A stretch of 64,000 bases of DNA, taken from an uncultured Rhodospirillaceae bacterium (GTDB taxonomy: Bacteria > Pseudomonadota > Alphaproteobacteria > Rhodospirillales > Casp-alpha2). Positions within the stretch are counted from its first letter, which is position 1; the number at the start of each line of letters is the position of its first letter. Below are positions 26,257 to 36,042 of this stretch, piece by piece. A program made the position numbers and the translations under genes. The notes below the pieces were generated by a model. It searched no databases. It saw only the letters and a list, made by a program, of their open reading frames with translations, and was not told where the DNA came from. The stretch lies in contig CAJWCU010000002.1 in the NCBI GenBank assembly GCA_913030825.1, positions 1 to 64,000 of the forward strand, read 5' to 3'.

Positions 26257-28551
26257 TCAGGAGGGGGAGGGCATATTGTCGGGCATGGTAAAGGTGACGG
26301 TCGTGCCTTGGCCGACTTCGCTTTCGATGGTGAAAGTACCGCCGTGCAGTTCGACCAAGGACCGCGCGATCGCCAAGCCCAGGCCCGTTCCGTCGGCGGT
26401 GGCATAGGCGTTGGACTGGCCCCGTTCGAAGGCCCGGGCGATGTTCTTCAGATTTTCTTTTGGGATCCCCTTGCCGGTATCTTCGATGGTGATCTCGAAA
26501 TGGTCCCCGGTATGGTGTGCGCGGATGATGATGCTGCCCTGCGTCGGCGTGAACTTCAAGGAATTGGCCAACAGGTTCAGGATCACCTGCTTCATGGCTC
26601 GGCGATCGGCATGCAGGGCAGGTGGGTTGTCCCCCAGGTCGGTCGTGACCTCGGCGCCACCGGCCGCCCGGATGGTCGCCGCCTTCACGCATTCGGGAAT
26701 GAACTGGTTGATGTCGATGGGTTCCGGCCGAACCTGCCGCTGTCCCGCCTCGATGGTCGAGATGTCGAGAAGATCGTTGACCAAGTCCAAAAGGTAGGCG
26801 CCGCTTTCGCGGATGTCTTCCGCGTATTCCAGGTATTTATCGTGGCCCACGGGGCCGAGCAGTTCCTGTTTGATGATCTCGGCGAAACCCAGAACCGCGT
26901 TCAACGGCGTGCGCAGATCGTGGCTGACGTTGGCCAGGAAGGCGGACTTGGCGCGGTTGGCTTCCTCGGCCATTTCCAAGGCGTCCAGCCGTTCCTGTTC
27001 CGCCTTCAGGCGGGAGCCGACGTCGCGGATCACGGCGATGAAACCCAGAATATCGCCGTTCGGTGCGCGCAGGGTCGATCCCACGGTCTCGCCCGGGAAG
27101 ACTTCGCCGTCTTTGCGGCGGTAGTTGACGATATAGGGCGCCTGTACGGCATCGCCCGCGGCGGCGATCCGCGAACAGCCGTCGCGTTCATAGGTTTCCT
27201 GATCCTCGTAGAGGAAGTCCGCCGTGCGGCCGATCACTTCGTCCGTGCCGTATCCGAACGATCGGGAGAAGGCGGGGTTGCACATCCGCACGCGGCGGTC
27301 GGAGTCGGCAAGGACCATGGTGTCCGGCACGTCGCGGAAGACCAGTTCCAAAAGGGTCTTCTGGGATTGAAGTTCCGCCGCCGTCCGCCGTTGCTCCGTG
27401 ACGTCACGAAAACTGATGACCCGGCCGACGATCTCGTCGTCGAGGAATTGCGGGCGGGAGAACCGGTCGATGATCCGGCCGTCCCGCATGATCATAGTGT
27501 TGCGGGCTTCTTTTTCGGGTTGCGCGAACAACATATCGACGTCCGCGTAATAGGTTTCCGGGTCGACGGCCAATTCCCCGACCCACTCGCGCAATTTCCA
27601 TCCGTCCCGTTCGGCCATCAATTCCTCGGGCACGTCGAAGATTTCCACGAAACGGCGGTTGTAGGCCTGCACGGCCCGGGTGGTCAGGTCCACCACCACG
27701 ATGCCCTCTGCCGTGGCATCCAGGGTCGCCTGCAGGACGGAGACGGATTTATGCAGAGCCGCTTCCGATTCGGTGTCCCGGGTCAGGTCCCGCCCGACCC
27801 CGCGATAACCCGTGAAGGTGCCGTCATAGTCGAACACGGGTTTGCCGCTGATCGAGACATGAACGATGGTGCCGTCCGGTGTTTTGATATCGTAGCGGAA
27901 ATCCTTGAACGGCCGATGCGCGGCCAATTGGGCCAGATGGGCCTGCCATTTCGCATCGTCGATATTCTCCGGCGTGATGTCCGTACGCTTCTTGCCGATG
28001 ATCGTCGACATATCGAAGCCGAGTAGTTCGCGGTTCCGGTCGGAGAAATAGGAAAACCGCATATCCGCGTCGGTCTCCCAGAACCAGTCCGAGGCGATTT
28101 CGGCGATATCGCGAAACCGTTGTTCGCTTTGGCGCAGGGCTTCCGCGGCGTTTTGGCGGTCCGTCATGTCCGTGGTCACGGCGATCATGCCGCCGTCGGG
28201 TAAGGGGGTTCGGCGGATTTCCACCATTTTGCCGTTGCCCAGGCGGGTATCAACCTGGCTGCGCCGGCCCTTGCGAATGGAATCGAGAAGGTCTTCGACG
28301 ATGGCGTCCGGGTCGCCCGGCCCGTAATCGCCCCGTTCGGCGAGAAAACGAAAGACCTCGGACATATGCTGCCCCACGACCATGATGTCGTCGGGAAAAC
28401 CGTATATGGAATGCAGAACTTTGTTGGCTACGCGCACGCATAGATCGGGCCCGATGAACAGCACACCCTGGTCCAGATGGTCGAGACCCGAGAGCAACGC
28501 GTCATCCGCGGTCGACTCGAGGTATGGCACCGTGCTTTCCCGACCCTTCAT
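26257..28551 (-). CDS. Soluble multi-PAS sensor histidine kinase
   Basis: The 764-residue protein lacks obvious transmembrane helices and contains four consecutive PAS domains, beginning near residues 18 ([15 protein letters not shown]), 145 ([21 protein letters not shown]), 270 and 400 ([20 protein letters not shown]). The DHp domain has phospho-acceptor His544 in [15 protein letters not shown], and the ATPase domain has [11 protein letters not shown] and DGTGLGLAI. The first PAS is of the PAS_7 type seen also in the kinase at 6802. No ligand-binding residues can be assigned, and no adjacent response regulator exists. It probably senses a cytoplasmic redox or energy signal. Confidence 0.92.
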   Translation of the reverse strand: MKGRESTVPYLESTADDALLSGLDHLDQGVLFIGPDLCVRVANKVLHSIYGFPDDIMVVGQHMSEVFRFLAERGDYGPGDPDAIVEDLLDSIRKGRRSQVDTRLGNGKMVEIRRTPLPDGGMIAVTTDMTDRQNAAEALRQSEQRFRDIAEIASDWFWETDADMRFSYFSDRNRELLGFDMSTIIGKKRTDITPENIDDAKWQAHLAQLAAHRPFKDFRYDIKTPDGTIVHVSISGKPVFDYDGTFTGYRGVGRDLTRDTESEAALHKSVSVLQATLDATAEGIVVVDLTTRAVQAYNRRFVEIFDVPEELMAERDGWKLREWVGELAVDPETYYADVDMLFAQPEKEARNTMIMRDGRIIDRFSRPQFLDDEIVGRVISFRDVTEQRRTAAELQSQKTLLELVFRDVPDTMVLADSDRRVRMCNPAFSRSFGYGTDEVIGRTADFLYEDQETYERDGCSRIAAAGDAVQAPYIVNYRRKDGEVFPGETVGSTLRAPNGDILGFIAVIRDVGSRLKAEQERLDALEMAEEANRAKSAFLANVSHDLRTPLNAVLGFAEIIKQELLGPVGHDKYLEYAEDIRESGAYLLDLVNDLLDISTIEAGQRQVRPEPIDINQFIPECVKAATIRAAGGAEVTTDLGDNPPALHADRRAMKQVILNLLANSLKFTPTQGSIIIRAHHTGDHFEITIEDTGKGIPKENLKNIARAFERGQSNAYATADGTGLGLAIARSLVELHGGTFTIESEVGQGTTVTFTMPDNMPSPS

Positions 28552-28722
28552 CCAAATTCTTTCTCTACCCGGAATCGCGCTACAATAGTACGCGGGCAGG
28601 GGGAAATCACCTTAGCCTTTGGTAATATTTGGACCTTTCGACAAACAGGCCAAGATGCCTTTGATTTTTGAACCGCCCCGAAGCCGCCCGATTGGGCGCC
28701 ATGCCGGGCCGCTGGGACGCCG

Positions 28723-29118
28723 ATGACCGAAGCCACACGGAAAGTCGTTCTGATCATCCTCGGTTGGGCCTTCGTGGCCTTGGGCGTGCTTGGCGTCGTG
28801 CTGCCCGTGCTGCCGACGACGCCGTTCATGCTGGTCGCTTTATGGTGCTTCGCCCGGTCGAGCGAGCGGTTTCACGATTGGCTTTATCACCACCGTTTGT
28901 TCGGCCCGTCGCTGCAAAGATGGGACCGTCACCGGGTCATCCCACGGGGCGCCAAGATTTTTGCCGTTTCGGCGATGACCCTGAGCCTTTCCTATATCAC
29001 CTTCGTCGTTGAATCGCCGCCTTATCTGATCGCTACCGCGGCCCTGTTCATGGCCTATGGCGCCTGGTTCATCCTGACCAAGCCGTCGCGCGTGCCCGTG
29101 AACGAGGAAGCGGACTAA
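28723..29118 (+). CDS. DUF454 (YbaN-type) small inner-membrane protein
   Basis: A 131-residue membrane protein with about three hydrophobic helices (residues 8-35, 82-98 and 100-117) and the DUF454 signature LGVVLPVLPTTPFMLVALWCFARSS followed by FGPSLQRW. Function is unknown in the family. Its last four bases overlap the end of the convergent MlaF-like gene. The 171-base space to the divergent kinase gene has room for promoters of both. Confidence 0.88.
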   Translation: MTEATRKVVLIILGWAFVALGVLGVVLPVLPTTPFMLVALWCFARSSERFHDWLYHHRLFGPSLQRWDRHRVIPRGAKIFAVSAMTLSLSYITFVVESPPYLIATAALFMAYGAWFILTKPSRVPVNEEAD

Positions 29119-29891
29119 GCCGCGGGATCGACCACCGTCGGGATCGGTCCTTCGGCGCGGGAATTAACGAACTGATCGACGTAAGGATTGCCGCTCGCGC
29201 GCATGTCCGCCGTGGGGCCGGACCAGATGATCCGCCCGTCGTAGATCATCGCCGCCGTCTGGGCCGTGCGGGCGGCCCCCTTCATGTCCGAATTGACCGA
29301 AACCACCGTCGCCCCGGTCTTTTCCATGACCTCCAGGATCAGATCGTTGATGATGTTCGACATGATCGGGTCCAGGCCCGCCGTCGGCTCGTCCAGAAGC
29401 AGCACGTCCGGGTCGGCCGCCATGGCGCGGGCGATGCCGACGCGTTTCTGCATGCCGCCCGACAGCTCCGACGGGAACAAATCCGCCTCGCCGGGCGCCA
29501 GGCCGACCAGGCCCAGTTTCTCGATGGCGCGGTCGCGGGCCTCGCGGCGGCTCATGCGGTCCTGCTGCAACAGGCGGAAGGCGACGTTCTCCCAGACGGG
29601 CAGGGAATCGAACAGCCCCGATTTCTGGAACAGCATCCCGAACCGGCCGTACAGGGTGCGCCTTTCGGCGGCGTCCAGCGCCGAGACCTCCGTGCCGTCG
29701 ACGGACATGTTGCCGCTGTCGGGTGTGTGGACGCCGATCAGCGTTTTCAACAGGACCGTCTTACCCGTGCCCGACGGCCCGATGACGACGACCGAGCCGC
29801 CCGCCGGAACGTCCAGATCGATGCCGCGCAAAACGCGGTTGTCGGCGAAGGCCTTGGTAACGTTTTCCAATTTGATGGCCGGACCGGCCAT
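29115..29891 (-). CDS. mlaF: MlaF-like ABC transporter ATPase
   Basis: A 258-residue ATPase related to MlaF, the ATPase of the system that moves phospholipids between outer and inner membranes. Walker A GPSGTGKT (38-45), Q-loop LFQKSGLFDSLPV (MlaF-type), signature LSGGMQKR and Walker B VLLLDEPTAGLDP are all intact. At the switch (H-loop) position the sequence is SVNSDM, putting Ser201 where His is expected. No MlaE permease, MlaD or MlaC is adjacent, so partners would lie elsewhere. The family call is firm; the role of this orphan copy is uncertain. Confidence 0.85.
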   Translation of the reverse strand: MAGPAIKLENVTKAFADNRVLRGIDLDVPAGGSVVVIGPSGTGKTVLLKTLIGVHTPDSGNMSVDGTEVSALDAAERRTLYGRFGMLFQKSGLFDSLPVWENVAFRLLQQDRMSRREARDRAIEKLGLVGLAPGEADLFPSELSGGMQKRVGIARAMAADPDVLLLDEPTAGLDPIMSNIINDLILEVMEKTGATVVSVNSDMKGAARTAQTAAMIYDGRIIWSGPTADMRASGNPYVDQFVNSRAEGPIPTVVDPAA

Positions 29892-29955
29892 GGCGTGCTC
29901 CCCTTGTCAGGTGTTGCGCGATACTATCAACGCGACACCACGACGGGAAACCCAA

Positions 29956-30294
29956 ATGCCCAACGACCGATTGACATCCGATGTCTGGATCATGGCCCAC
30001 GTCCGGCGCTGCAATTCCGAAGGCGTCCCGGCGATGGTCTTGCGCCATGGCGACGACCGGGGCGGGGCCCTGATCCTGAAGCTCAACCGCTTGGACGGCA
30101 CCTGCCGCGTGCTGACCCAGGCGACCGGCATGGACGGGGCGCTGGGCTGGCTGGCGGCGCTGGGCGGCGACTGGGTGCCGGAGGCCGACGCCGACGCCTA
30201 TATCGACCGCCAGGTTTCCCGCGACCGAGATCTTTGGGTCGTCGAGATCGAGCACAAGGACGGTTGGCATCCGTTCGAAGGGAAAATGCTCTAG
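29956..30294 (+). CDS. DUF1491 family protein
   Basis: A 112-residue protein matching DUF1491, a family largely confined to alphaproteobacteria; the RLTSDVWIMAHVRRCNSEGVPAMVL start and the ending RDLWVVEIEHKDG are typical. Function is unknown. ATG 29956 is used because the long upstream extension of this frame overlaps the MlaF gene and has no similarity. No transmembrane or signal segments are present. Confidence 0.82.
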   Translation: MPNDRLTSDVWIMAHVRRCNSEGVPAMVLRHGDDRGGALILKLNRLDGTCRVLTQATGMDGALGWLAALGGDWVPEADADAYIDRQVSRDRDLWVVEIEHKDGWHPFEGKML

Positions 30295-30377
30295 CGGGGT
30301 GATTGCCGGCCTCCTCTGTCATACGATGGTATTTGCGGAGACCCGGTTTCAATCAAACGAACAAGGGTAGGGGGGGA

Positions 30378-30830
30378 ATGGCTGTTCACGCACGCGTTTT
30401 GACGATTCCGCCGATGTTCGTGGCGAGTCTGCGTGGCACGGTCACGATCGCCGATTTCGTCGAGAGAATTCAAAAGAACGCCGCCGATCCCGATTTTCGG
30501 CCGGACCTGGATCGCTTGATCTTCCTACACCGGGATCTCTACATCTCCGACGCCGAATTCGACACGATCCTCGCCATGAAGGACAAATTCATGACCGAGT
30601 ACTTCGGGGCCGGGGTACCCAACATTGGCGGCGCCCCGTTGTTTCGTGCCGCGACCGTGACGCGCCCATCGGCCGGCGGTTCGATTTTTCGTCTGCTTCG
30701 GGCGGTGATGGAGATCAACGGCCTGATCGTCGATCACCAATCGTTCGACGATTTGGCCCCGGCGTTGGACTGGCTCGGCGCCACGTCATTGACGGCGGAG
30801 GATTTCTCCGTCGAACTCGACGGGTTCTAG
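30378..30830 (+). CDS. Unknown small soluble protein, possibly STAS/SpoIIAA-like
   Basis: The family of this 150-residue product is not recognised with confidence. ATG 30378 follows a GGGGGGA purine tract that can act as the ribosome site. The N-terminal half (a hydrophobic strand, G-x-VTIADFVERI, then DPDFRPDLDRLIFL) resembles small SpoIIAA/STAS-like proteins common in alphaproteobacteria, in which a strand-helix pattern surrounds DPxF. No signal peptide is seen. The adjacent PAS-type gene at 30957 runs in the same direction 126 bases later. Confidence 0.6.
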   Translation: MAVHARVLTIPPMFVASLRGTVTIADFVERIQKNAADPDFRPDLDRLIFLHRDLYISDAEFDTILAMKDKFMTEYFGAGVPNIGGAPLFRAATVTRPSAGGSIFRLLRAVMEINGLIVDHQSFDDLAPALDWLGATSLTAEDFSVELDGF

Positions 30831-30956
30831 ACGCGCCGGTACGCTGCGGTTCCGGTGTCATCGCCGTATAGGCGTTCGCCCGATGATCGTGATAAAGATC
30901 ACTGTCTGCGCCGATATCGGATTCGGTGAGGACGTTTGCGGGGGATAAGGAGTCCA

Positions 30957-31463
30957 ATGGCGGGCGCTATCTTTGAGCACGACGACAATCTTAGGGGCGC
31001 GAAGACCCTTGAGGACAAGCGCATCGAAATTTCCGGGATCGAATCACCCGACCTGTTGGCTGTCCACGCCTATTGGGAGACGGTGCGCGGGGAAAAATTC
31101 GCGCCCTCGCTGGCGGGTTTCAATCTGACCGGGCTGTCCGCCAACGTTATCCCCTTCGTCTCTGTGGTCGATTTTCAGGCACAGCCGTTCGATTACCGGT
31201 TCCGCTTTTACGGCACCAAGCTGGTCGAGGCCTCGGGTATGGAACTGACCGGGAAATGGTACAACGCGGATCATGTCGAAGGCTTCGGGTTCGCGAACGC
31301 GCAGACCTTCCCGACGATGATCGAAAGCCGACGGCCGGTCGCCTCGCGCACGGTTTGGCTGTCCCGAAAATCCATTAAATACGTATCGACGATCCTGCGC
31401 CTGCCGCTGTCCGAGGACGGCGAGGCCGTGACCAACGGAGTGGCCGCTTATCATTTCGGCTGA
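30957..31463 (+). CDS. PAS_5-family sensory protein
   Basis: A 168-residue protein with the alphaproteobacterial PAS_5 pattern: HAYWETVRGEKFAPSLAGFN, then a strand-rich core (FDYRFRFYGTKLVEASGMELTGKWY) and the closing LRLPLSEDG. It has no output domain, so it must act by protein contact or as a stand-alone ligand sensor. ATG 30957 has an AAGGAG ribosome site six bases away. Such proteins often form small families scattered in the genome, and their ligands are unknown. Confidence 0.8.
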   Translation: MAGAIFEHDDNLRGAKTLEDKRIEISGIESPDLLAVHAYWETVRGEKFAPSLAGFNLTGLSANVIPFVSVVDFQAQPFDYRFRFYGTKLVEASGMELTGKWYNADHVEGFGFANAQTFPTMIESRRPVASRTVWLSRKSIKYVSTILRLPLSEDGEAVTNGVAAYHFG

Positions 31464-31565
31464 CGATATCCGCCGACCAACCATGAAGGTGCCCGCCTTC
31501 GCAATCCGGAATATCCCCATCAGCACCGACCGACAAACAATCCATCCAAGCAAAGGTGAATAGAC

Positions 31566-32768
31566 ATGCCGCAGGCATTCGACGGTTTTCGCGTGATCGA
31601 TACGACCCATGTTCTGGCGGGGCCCTTCGCCAGTTACCAGTTGGGCGTGCTGGGCGCCGAGGTCATCAAGGTCGAGGCGCCGGAAGACCCGGATCAGGCG
31701 CGCTGGCAGGGCTCCGATGCCGCCATGAGCGACGCGGGCATGGGCACCGCCTTCATGGCCCAGGCGGCGAACAAGAAGGCGCTGGCCCTGGACCTGAAGA
31801 CCGAACAGGGGCGGGAAGCGCTCAAGCGCCTGATCGCGACCGCCGACGTGTTCGTCGAGAATTACCGCCCCGGCGCGTTCGAGGATCTGGGGCTCGGCTA
31901 CGAGGAAATGGCCAAGATCAATCCGGGCCTGATCTATTGCTCGATCTCGGCCTTCGGCTCGACCGGACCGCGTGCGCACCTGACGGGCTACGACAATATC
32001 CTGCAGGGGTTCTCGGGCATGATGGCGATGACCTCCCATGCCGACGACGGGCGGCCCCTGAAGACCGGCGCGCCGGTGGTCGACTACGCCACCGGGACGA
32101 CGGCGGCGTTCGCCATCACGGCGGCCCTGTTGCAGCGTGAACGCAACGGCGGCAAGGGCCAGTTCGTCGACGTCTCGATGCTCGACGTCGCTCTGGTCCT
32201 CTGCGCCTCCCACATCACGGGCTATACCTGGAACGGCAAACACCCGGAGCCCAAGGGCAACCGTTTCCCCTTCGCGACCATCGGCTGTTACGAAGCCTCG
32301 GACGCGCCGATGATGATCGCCGCCTCGAACTTGCATCAGCAGAAACGCCTGTGGGAGGCCCTGGGGCGGCCGGACATGGTCAAGACCGACAACAACCAGC
32401 GCCTGGCGGGGCATGCCGAGGAAGAGGCGGCACTCCGCGAGATCATCGCGCAGAAGCCCGCGGACTACTGGGAAGACTTCCTCAACGCACGGCGCATCCC
32501 CGCCCAGCGCATCCGCCGCCTGGAAGAGGCCCTGGCCGATCCGCAGGTCGCCTCGCGCCAGGTCCTGCACAAGCTGATCGCGCCGGACAGCCCGGCCCAC
32601 GGCCTGACTATTCCCGTCATCGCCTTCCACATGGCCGAGAGCCCGTCCCAGGTCACCCTGCCGCCGCAGCCGGTCGGTGCACAGACCGACGAAATCCTGG
32701 GCGAACTCGGCTACGGCGCGGACGAGATCGCCGCCATGCGCGCCGCAGGGGCGATCAACCGGGCCTGA
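31566..32768 (+). CDS. CaiB/BaiF-family CoA transferase (family III)
   Basis: The 400-residue enzyme begins with FRVIDTTHVLAGPFASYQLGVLGAEVIKVEAP, the family III signature, and contains the GYDNILQGFSG and VVDYATGTTAAF segments that surround the catalytic aspartate. It transfers CoA between a CoA thioester and a free carboxylic acid. Length is typical. A bidirectional terminator follows, separating it from the convergent molybdenum hydroxylase operon. The acid substrate is unknown; no acyl-CoA dehydrogenase neighbour narrows it down. Confidence 0.92.
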   Translation: MPQAFDGFRVIDTTHVLAGPFASYQLGVLGAEVIKVEAPEDPDQARWQGSDAAMSDAGMGTAFMAQAANKKALALDLKTEQGREALKRLIATADVFVENYRPGAFEDLGLGYEEMAKINPGLIYCSISAFGSTGPRAHLTGYDNILQGFSGMMAMTSHADDGRPLKTGAPVVDYATGTTAAFAITAALLQRERNGGKGQFVDVSMLDVALVLCASHITGYTWNGKHPEPKGNRFPFATIGCYEASDAPMMIAASNLHQQKRLWEALGRPDMVKTDNNQRLAGHAEEEAALREIIAQKPADYWEDFLNARRIPAQRIRRLEEALADPQVASRQVLHKLIAPDSPAHGLTIPVIAFHMAESPSQVTLPPQPVGAQTDEILGELGYGADEIAAMRAAGAINRA

Positions 32769-32785
32769 GACAGCTTGGCTTAAAG

Positions 32786-32824
32786 AAAAGCCGCCGCACC
32801 GGTTTCCCGATGCGGCGGCTTTTT
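32786..32824. terminator. Bidirectional rho-independent terminator
   Basis: AAAAGCCGCCGCA (from 32786) pairs with TGCGGCGGCTTTT (ending 32824), giving an extended stem. T tracts follow on the plus strand, and TTTTCTTT on the minus strand. It lies between the convergent CaiB gene and the coxL-like gene. Confidence 0.9.
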
Positions 32825-32846
32825 CGTCTCTAGACGGCGGCGTGTA

Positions 32847-35207
32847 TTACGCCGCGTCGCCCAGCAGGGCTTTCGGGTCGTGGGCCCCCTTGTCGCGGAT
32901 CGCTTTCCAGACCTTCTGGGGCGTCAGCGGCATGTCGATATGGGTCACGCCGTCATCCTTCAACGCGTCCAGAACGGCGTTGACCACCGCCGGGCAGGCC
33001 CCGACGCAGCCGGCTTCGCCCGCGCCCTTGACGCCCAAGGGGTTCTTCTTGGTCGGCTCGCCTTCGTAATAGCCGATCTCCATATTGGGGATCTCGTCGG
33101 CGTGCGGCAGGCCGTAATCCATCAGCGAGCCGGTCACCAGCTGGCCCGTGTCCGCGTCATAGACGATGTTTTCCAGGAAGGCCTGGCCGATGCCCTGGGC
33201 GACGCCGCCCATGACCTGGCCGTCGGCCAGCATGGGATTGATGATGGTGCCGAAGTCGTCCATCACCCAGTAGCCCAGGAATTCGACCGTGCCCGTATCG
33301 GTATCGACCGCAACGGCGGCCGCGTGGACGCCGTTGGGGATCGAAATGATGCCGCGTTCGAACACCGACGAATGGTTCAGGCAGCCGGGCTCCATGCCTT
33401 CCGGCAACTTGTCGGCGTCCTGCGAGGCTTCGATCACGTCGCTCATGGAAACCGATGAGGCGCCGGCCTTGAACGTGCCGTCCTCGAAATCGACCTCTTC
33501 CGTCTCCGACTGCAGCAGCCGGGCGGCGATGGGCTTGGCCAGTTCGATGATCTCGTCGGCGGCCTGCTTGACGGCGTTGCCGCCGACCTCCATTCCGCGC
33601 GACCCGCCATGGCCGCCGCCCAAGGGCGTTGCCGTGGTGTCGGATTGCACGAACTTGACCCGACCCATTTCGAGGCCCAGCGCCGCCGCCAGAATCTGCG
33701 CCAGCGAGGTTTCATGACCCATGCCTGTCGACGAGGTGCCGACGGCCAACTCGACCGAGCCGTCCTTGTTGAAGGTCACGCCGGCGTGCTCTTTCGGCCC
33801 GCCGCCCGTGCATTCAAGATAGGGGGCGATGGCGAAACCGTACTTCTTGCCGGCCGCCTCGGCCTTGGCCTTGAGGGCGGCCTGATCGGCCTTGGCGACC
33901 ATGTCCATGGTCATCTCGAACAGCTTGGGGAAATCGCCGGAATCCACATCGAGGCCCATGGGCGTCTTGTGGGGCAGCATTTCCTTGGGCATCAGGTTCT
34001 TGCGGCGCAGTTCGATGGGATCGAAGCCCAGCTTGCGCGCCGCGTACTCGACGATGCGTTCGGTCTGGAACGTCGCCTCGGGCCGCCCGGCGCCCCGGTA
34101 GGGGTCCATCGGTGCGGTATTGGTCAGCACCGCCTTGCCCGAATAGTACATGGCCGGGAAATTGTAGGGCCCGCCCTGGGTTCGGGCCGATCCGCCGGTC
34201 GGCGTGAACGGGCCGACGGTCCAGGCATAGGCACCGATGCCGCCGATCGTGGTGGTGCGCAGCGCCATGAACGTGCCGTCCGCTTTCAGCGCCAGTTCGA
34301 CGCGCGACGACTGGCCGCGGCCGTGCGTGTCCGACAGGAAACTTTCCGACCGCGAATTGATCCACTTCACCGGACGTCCCAGCCGCTTCGCCGCATAAAG
34401 GCAAAGGGGCGGTTCGGGATAGCCCGAGTTCTTGGCGCCGAAGCCGCCGCCGACGTCCGGCGCGATATGGTCCAGCTTGGCGGGATCGATGTTCAGCACT
34501 TCCGCGAAGGTGTCGCGGTTGGCGTGGACGTTCTGCGACGCGTTATAGAGCGTGTACTTGTCTTCCGCCGCGTCATAAGAGGCAATGCAGCCGCGCGGTT
34601 CGATCGGCACGGCGGTGACGCGGTTGTTCAGCACGTCCAGCGAGACCACGTGGTCGGCCTCGGCAAAGGCTTTTTCCGTGCCGTCCTTGTCGCCCAGTTC
34701 GAAATCCAGGCAGAGGTTGTTCGGGATGTCGTCCCAAAGCTGGGGCGCCCCCGGGGCCAGCGCCTTCACCGGATCGGTGACGGCGTCCAGTTCGTCGTAA
34801 TCGACGTCCAGGGCCTCGGCCGCGTCCTGGGCCTGCTGCAGGGTTTCGGCGACGACCAGCGCCACCGGCTCGCCGACGTAGCGCACCCGGTCGATGGCCA
34901 GGGCATGGCGGTCCGGCTGGGAAAGCGGCGTGCCGTCCTTGTTGTTCTTCACGCCCGATTTGGTCGGCATGGGCTTGAAGCCTTCGCGTTGCCAATCGTC
35001 GCGGGTGACGACCAGCAGCACGCCGTCCATGTCCGCCACCGACGAGGTGTCGATGGAATTGATGGTGGCATGGGCATAAGGCGAGCGGACGACGACCGCG
35101 CGGGCCTGACCGTCCAGATTGATATCGTCGATATAGCGTCCGTGGCCCGTAAGGAACCGCAGGTCCTCGACCCGCCGCAGGGATTCACCGATTTTGACGT
35201 TGCTCAT
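32847..35207 (-). CDS. Form II molybdenum hydroxylase large (catalytic) subunit, CoxL-like
   Basis: A 786-residue xanthine-oxidase-family catalytic subunit that binds the molybdopterin cytosine dinucleotide cofactor. The active-site loop reads PYRGAGR near residue 368, the form II signature, not the AYRCSFR of genuine aerobic CO dehydrogenase, so CO oxidation should not be assumed. The catalytic glutamate is Glu732 in GVKGAGEAG. Other Moco-binding segments include GGGFGAKN and GGGHGGSRG. It is the last gene of a small-medium-large operon with only 13 bases between it and the FAD subunit. The substrate is probably an aldehyde, N-heterocycle or related compound. Confidence 0.93.
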   Translation of the reverse strand: MSNVKIGESLRRVEDLRFLTGHGRYIDDINLDGQARAVVVRSPYAHATINSIDTSSVADMDGVLLVVTRDDWQREGFKPMPTKSGVKNNKDGTPLSQPDRHALAIDRVRYVGEPVALVVAETLQQAQDAAEALDVDYDELDAVTDPVKALAPGAPQLWDDIPNNLCLDFELGDKDGTEKAFAEADHVVSLDVLNNRVTAVPIEPRGCIASYDAAEDKYTLYNASQNVHANRDTFAEVLNIDPAKLDHIAPDVGGGFGAKNSGYPEPPLCLYAAKRLGRPVKWINSRSESFLSDTHGRGQSSRVELALKADGTFMALRTTTIGGIGAYAWTVGPFTPTGGSARTQGGPYNFPAMYYSGKAVLTNTAPMDPYRGAGRPEATFQTERIVEYAARKLGFDPIELRRKNLMPKEMLPHKTPMGLDVDSGDFPKLFEMTMDMVAKADQAALKAKAEAAGKKYGFAIAPYLECTGGGPKEHAGVTFNKDGSVELAVGTSSTGMGHETSLAQILAAALGLEMGRVKFVQSDTTATPLGGGHGGSRGMEVGGNAVKQAADEIIELAKPIAARLLQSETEEVDFEDGTFKAGASSVSMSDVIEASQDADKLPEGMEPGCLNHSSVFERGIISIPNGVHAAAVAVDTDTGTVEFLGYWVMDDFGTIINPMLADGQVMGGVAQGIGQAFLENIVYDADTGQLVTGSLMDYGLPHADEIPNMEIGYYEGEPTKKNPLGVKGAGEAGCVGACPAVVNAVLDALKDDGVTHIDMPLTPQKVWKAIRDKGAHDPKALLGDAA

Positions 35208-35220
35208 GGTTTGTCTCCCC

Positions 35221-36027
35221 TCAACCCTGGCCGTTGGCTTGATTGACGGCGCGTTTCGCCATCACGACGATCAGATGCGCGCGGTAGTCGGCGGCGGCAT
35301 GCATGTCGGTCATCAAATCGTCCGCCGGGACGGTGACGCCGTCCAACGCGGCGGCCGAGAAATCGGCGGACAGCGCCGCCTCGACCTCGGCCGGACGGAA
35401 CACGCCGTCCTGTCCGGCGCCGGTCACCGCGACGCGGACGCCGCCTGCCGTCTTGGCGACGAACACGCCGACCAGGGCATAGCGTGAGGCCGGGTTCGGG
35501 AACTTGGCGTAACCGGCTTTTTCAGGAATCGGATAGGTCACCGATTTGATCAGCTCGCCGTCTTCCAGGTTGGTCGCGAACATGCCGTCGAAGAATTCGT
35601 CGGCGGGGATTTCGCGCTGATTGGTGGTCACGGTCGCGCCCAGGCCCAACACGGCCGAGGGATAATCGGCCGAGGGGTCGTTATTGGCGAGCGAGCCGCC
35701 CATGGTGCCGCGGTTGCGGACCTGGGCGTCGCCGATGCCGCCGGCCAGCACGGTCAACGCCGGAATGGCGCCTTTGACCTCTGCCGAAGCTGCGACGACC
35801 GCATGGCGGGTCATGGCGCCGATGGTCACGGCGTCGCCGGTGACCTGGATCCCGGCCAGGTCGTCGACCCGGTTCAGGTCGACCACGTCCGTCGGCATGG
35901 CCAGGCCCTGCTTGAGGACCGGGATCAGCGTCTGGCCGCCGGCCATGTACATGGCGTCTTCGGCCGCACTATGGGCCCCGGTGGCGTCGTCCGCCGTGGC
36001 GGGGCGGGTATAGGTGAATTCTTCCAT
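35221..36027 (-). CDS. Molybdenum hydroxylase FAD-binding medium subunit, CoxM-like
   Basis: A 268-residue FAD subunit. Its two FAD motifs are present: AGGQTLIPVLK near residue 30 and TMGGSLANNDPSADYP near residue 110. It carries electrons from the iron-sulfur subunit to the final acceptor. ATG 36027 has a GGGGAAAG site. Spacing of 15 bases to the small subunit and 13 bases to the large subunit shows a tight S-M-L operon. Confidence 0.93.
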   Translation of the reverse strand: MEEFTYTRPATADDATGAHSAAEDAMYMAGGQTLIPVLKQGLAMPTDVVDLNRVDDLAGIQVTGDAVTIGAMTRHAVVAASAEVKGAIPALTVLAGGIGDAQVRNRGTMGGSLANNDPSADYPSAVLGLGATVTTNQREIPADEFFDGMFATNLEDGELIKSVTYPIPEKAGYAKFPNPASRYALVGVFVAKTAGGVRVAVTGAGQDGVFRPAEVEAALSADFSAAALDGVTVPADDLMTDMHAAADYRAHLIVVMAKRAVNQANGQG

Positions 36028-36042
36028 CTGTCTTTCCCCCGA

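Noticed and set aside
26138..26692. N-terminal extension of the glnS frame
   Set aside because: It overlaps the kinase gene and its terminator, has no GlnRS similarity, and ATG 26137 yields a normal-length synthetase.
33609..35246. Long 545-codon plus-strand open frame opposite the coxL-like gene
   Set aside because: It lies fully antisense to a well-matched molybdenum hydroxylase subunit, has no recognisable domain and reads as Arg/His/Val-rich antisense translation typical of GC-rich DNA.
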